Of a stretch of 37,047 nt of DNA, positions 35,116 through 37,047 are shown one piece after another; the stretch's first letter is position 1; every line of letters starts with the position of its first letter. The stretch covers positions 1-37,047 of the forward strand of contig JAAZBP010000070.1 of assembly GCA_012513715.1 (NCBI GenBank). The letters run 5' to 3'. The position numbers and the translations under genes are program-made. The DNA comes from Thermoproteota archaeon. GTDB taxonomy: Archaea; Thermoproteota; Bathyarchaeia; Bathyarchaeales; Bathycorpusculaceae. A model generated the notes under the pieces. It had not been told where the DNA came from, ran no database searches, and was given only the letters and a program-made list of their open reading frames with translations.

Positions 35116-37047
35116 TTAGTTGTTATTTATTATTAAAGTAAATTTTGCGCCTTCTCCAGGTTCCCCTTCCTCAACTATAGTCCAACCGTAGAACTCAACT
35201 ATCTTCTTAATCAAAGACAAACCTAAACCGGTACTTCCGCCAGTAGAGAAGCCTTCATTAAAAAGTTTAGATTTATTTTCAAAAGATATGCCTTCACCAT
35301 TGTCTTCATAAATCAGATGTTTTTTATCGTCATTTTCCAGAAAATAAAATTTAATTTGGGACACAAATCCACCATATTTAATCGTGTTGTCAACTAGATT
35401 ATGGAAAACCTGCACAAGAAGAGAGTCAGCAACAACTTTTAAGTTATGACATTCGTTAATAATTTTTATTTTACCTAAATTTGGAATCAAAGAGATAGCT
35501 TGATCAAAAGCTTCACCAACATCAACGACTGAGGGTTTTTCAGCACCGATTTTCTCGTAGACTCTACTAAAATCGAACAGTCTATTTGCTGAATTAACTG
35601 CAGAATCAATGGCTTCAAAATACTTAGTCACCCTTGGGTCATCACCAACATGTTTTCTGAGCAGATAAACACTGTTCCTTATAGTCATAAGTTTGTTACC
35701 CACATCATGTCGGGTTAAGCTACCTAAGACGCGAATTTTCTCATTGAATAAAAAGAGTTTTTCTTCATCAAATTTGCGTTCAGTGACAATTGATAAAGAA
35801 ACTAACAAAAGCTGAGGTTTGCCTTTGCCATCGCGCTGTAAAACATTTACTCTACTTTGAAGCCACTCCCATTTGCCACTTTTACTTTTTAGACGATATT
35901 CGATGGGTTTTTCACCGCTTATTGTACCTTGCATTATATCGTACCAATTTTTTAGAACAGATTCTTTGTCAGCAGGATAAATATGTTCAGTGAGTGAATT
36001 TGTACCTTCTATCTCACTTCTTGGATACCCCAAAAAAGTATCCCTGTTAAGAAATTGAGTCTTATGAGAGATATTATCAAAAAGGTAAATCGTGTCAGGT
36101 GAATTGATTATCAATTGGCGAAAACGTGCTTCACTTTCACTTAAAGCCAACATATCTTTTTTAAGTGAAGTTACATCTTCAAGAGATATAACATACAGTC
36201 TGGGTTTTCCTTTTTCGTCTCTGATTAGACTCACGTTTACTTTGCCATCTATTATTGTTCCATCTTTTCTTATGTATTTTTTTTCTAAACTAAAAAAAGG
36301 TACTTTTCCTGCATTTAGATTATCTACAGCGATAATACTATCAGCTAAATAGTCTGGATGCGTAATGTCTTTGAAATCCATCTTTCGCAGTTCACTTTCT
36401 GAATAACCAAGAATTTTGACGAATGATTCGTTGGCACTCAAAAAATTTGCGTCTGCTGCTATTGTGGCTATTCCAATTGGGGAATTAGCAACTATAGCTC
36501 TCTGAAGCTCTTCACTTTTTTTAAGAGCCACCTCGATTTTTTTACGTTGAGTTATGTCTCTAATAATAAGACAGCTTTTAACTTCACCTGAAGAAGATAG
36601 AAACAAATTAGAAGAAGCTTCGCCAACAAATGTTGAACCATCTTTACGTTTAAAAGTAAACTCGGAAACAACTTTGCCTGTCTGTTCACGTTCTTTTAGC
36701 GCATTTTTTAGTTTTTCATCTTTTACAACTATTCCTTGGCGTCCAACTTTAATAATTTCCTGCTCACTCATCCTCAACATACGACACGCTGCAGGGTTAG
36801 CGGACAAAATAGAGCCGTCTGGTTTTGTTAGCATCACACCATCAAAACTGTTTTCAAACAATAAACGATTTTCATCCTCACTTGTCAAAAGAGAACTATC
36901 ATCATTTCGGGCTCTAACTAAATTGGTTATTGCGTGTGTTAGTTCTCCGTAGACTGTTTTTGGTGTGCCGTGTTTGTTTATGTAGTAGTTTGCTCCTAGG
37001 TTTAGGGCTTGTATGGCTATGTCTTCTCTTCCTTTTCCTGTGAACAA
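35116..37047 (-). CDS. REC-PAS-PAS-PAS sensor histidine kinase, 5' end beyond window
   Basis: 643 residues are visible; the frame runs off the window edge. It opens with the end of a response-regulator receiver domain (FTGKGREDIAIQALNLGANY, with the conserved Lys in YYINKHG). PAS domains follow at about 60-170, 180-295 and 305-425, each ending in a PAC strand (IIRDITQRKK, VISLEDVTSL, LVSLSIVTER). The dimerisation helix has RHDVGNKLMTIRN with the phospho-acceptor His447. The ATPase domain has NLVDNTIKYGG (N box), EDNGEGIS (G1) and TGGSTGLGLSL (G2). No membrane segment is seen, so it is a cytoplasmic sensor, typical of archaeal hybrid kinases. The signal is unknown. Confidence 0.92.
   Translation of the reverse strand: MFTGKGREDIAIQALNLGANYYINKHGTPKTVYGELTHAITNLVRARNDDSSLLTSEDENRLLFENSFDGVMLTKPDGSILSANPAACRMLRMSEQEIIKVGRQGIVVKDEKLKNALKEREQTGKVVSEFTFKRKDGSTFVGEASSNLFLSSSGEVKSCLIIRDITQRKKIEVALKKSEELQRAIVANSPIGIATIAADANFLSANESFVKILGYSESELRKMDFKDITHPDYLADSIIAVDNLNAGKVPFFSLEKKYIRKDGTIIDGKVNVSLIRDEKGKPRLYVISLEDVTSLKKDMLALSESEARFRQLIINSPDTIYLFDNISHKTQFLNRDTFLGYPRSEIEGTNSLTEHIYPADKESVLKNWYDIMQGTISGEKPIEYRLKSKSGKWEWLQSRVNVLQRDGKGKPQLLLVSLSIVTERKFDEEKLFLFNEKIRVLGSLTRHDVGNKLMTIRNSVYLLRKHVGDDPRVTKYFEAIDSAVNSANRLFDFSRVYEKIGAEKPSVVDVGEAFDQAISLIPNLGKIKIINECHNLKVVADSLLVQVFHNLVDNTIKYGGFVSQIKFYFLENDDKKHLIYEDNGEGISFENKSKLFNEGFSTGGSTGLGLSLIKKIVEFYGWTIVEEGEPGEGAKFTLIINNN

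Noticed and set aside
1-37047. CRISPR arrays, insertion sequences, integrases, rRNA or tRNA genes
   Set aside because: No regularly spaced repeats, no transposase or integrase motifs, and no tRNA cloverleaf or rRNA sequence was found on either strand by eye.

Overview
The window is AT-rich archaeal chromosomal DNA. Evidence for Archaea: an archaeal/eukaryal-type leucyl-tRNA synthetase, translation factor aIF1A, a TrmO-type tRNA methylase, a LysW-like carrier protein, small zinc-ribbon and C2H2 proteins, TATA-box promoters about 25 nt before starts, and several apparently leaderless genes. No methanogenesis genes are present. A Bathyarchaeia-like or related lineage is my guess from the gene mix; it is not proven by the sequence.

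Layout. 1-415: a structured, uncharacterised small RNA gene on the minus strand with its own TATA box, downstream of leuS (416-3298, minus). 3450-8132 (plus): the most interesting block. It holds a secreted trypsin-like protease, a 16-19 residue peptide gene ending Gly-Trp-Tyr, a divergent isoprenyl-diphosphate-synthase-like protein, an MFS transporter and a radical SAM/SPASM enzyme of the peptide-modifying kind. I propose that it makes, modifies (possibly prenylates) and exports a small peptide. 8408-11165: a stand-alone Lrp/AsnC ligand-binding domain, then a winged-helix regulator divergent from an ABC-2 exporter, with a shared TATA box and a 12-bp palindrome. 11328-14315: an MgtA-type Mg2+ ATPase with a C-terminal winged-helix tail. 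14488-17482: sufC-sufB (minus) divergent from a NapH/CcoG-like polyferredoxin membrane protein. 17619-19373: an acyltransferase-3 and an SGNH hydrolase, convergent. 19593-21405: a four-CBS protein with a possible HPF-like tail, and a nitroreductase.

21788-26088 (plus): a tight operon of a RapA/SNF2-type helicase, a multi-zinc-ribbon protein and an Mrr-like nuclease-fold protein, with a short leaderless ORF in front; this looks like a genome-defence or DNA-repair module. 26511-28639: an oxidative-stress cluster (desulforedoxin, Fur/PerR regulator, heme catalase) with a PerR-like box in the divergent promoter. 29079-30771: aIF1A, a LysW-like protein and several tiny proteins. 30956-33691 (minus): a Ca2+-type P-ATPase. 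34446-34889: trmO. 35116-37047 (minus): a REC/PAS histidine kinase running off the window.

A recurring theme is relaxed translation starts. Two genes are best explained by CTG starts with good Shine-Dalgarno motifs, a third has CTG as its likeliest start, and one small gene needs an ATT-type start. Tools that allow only ATG/GTG/TTG would truncate or miss these genes.
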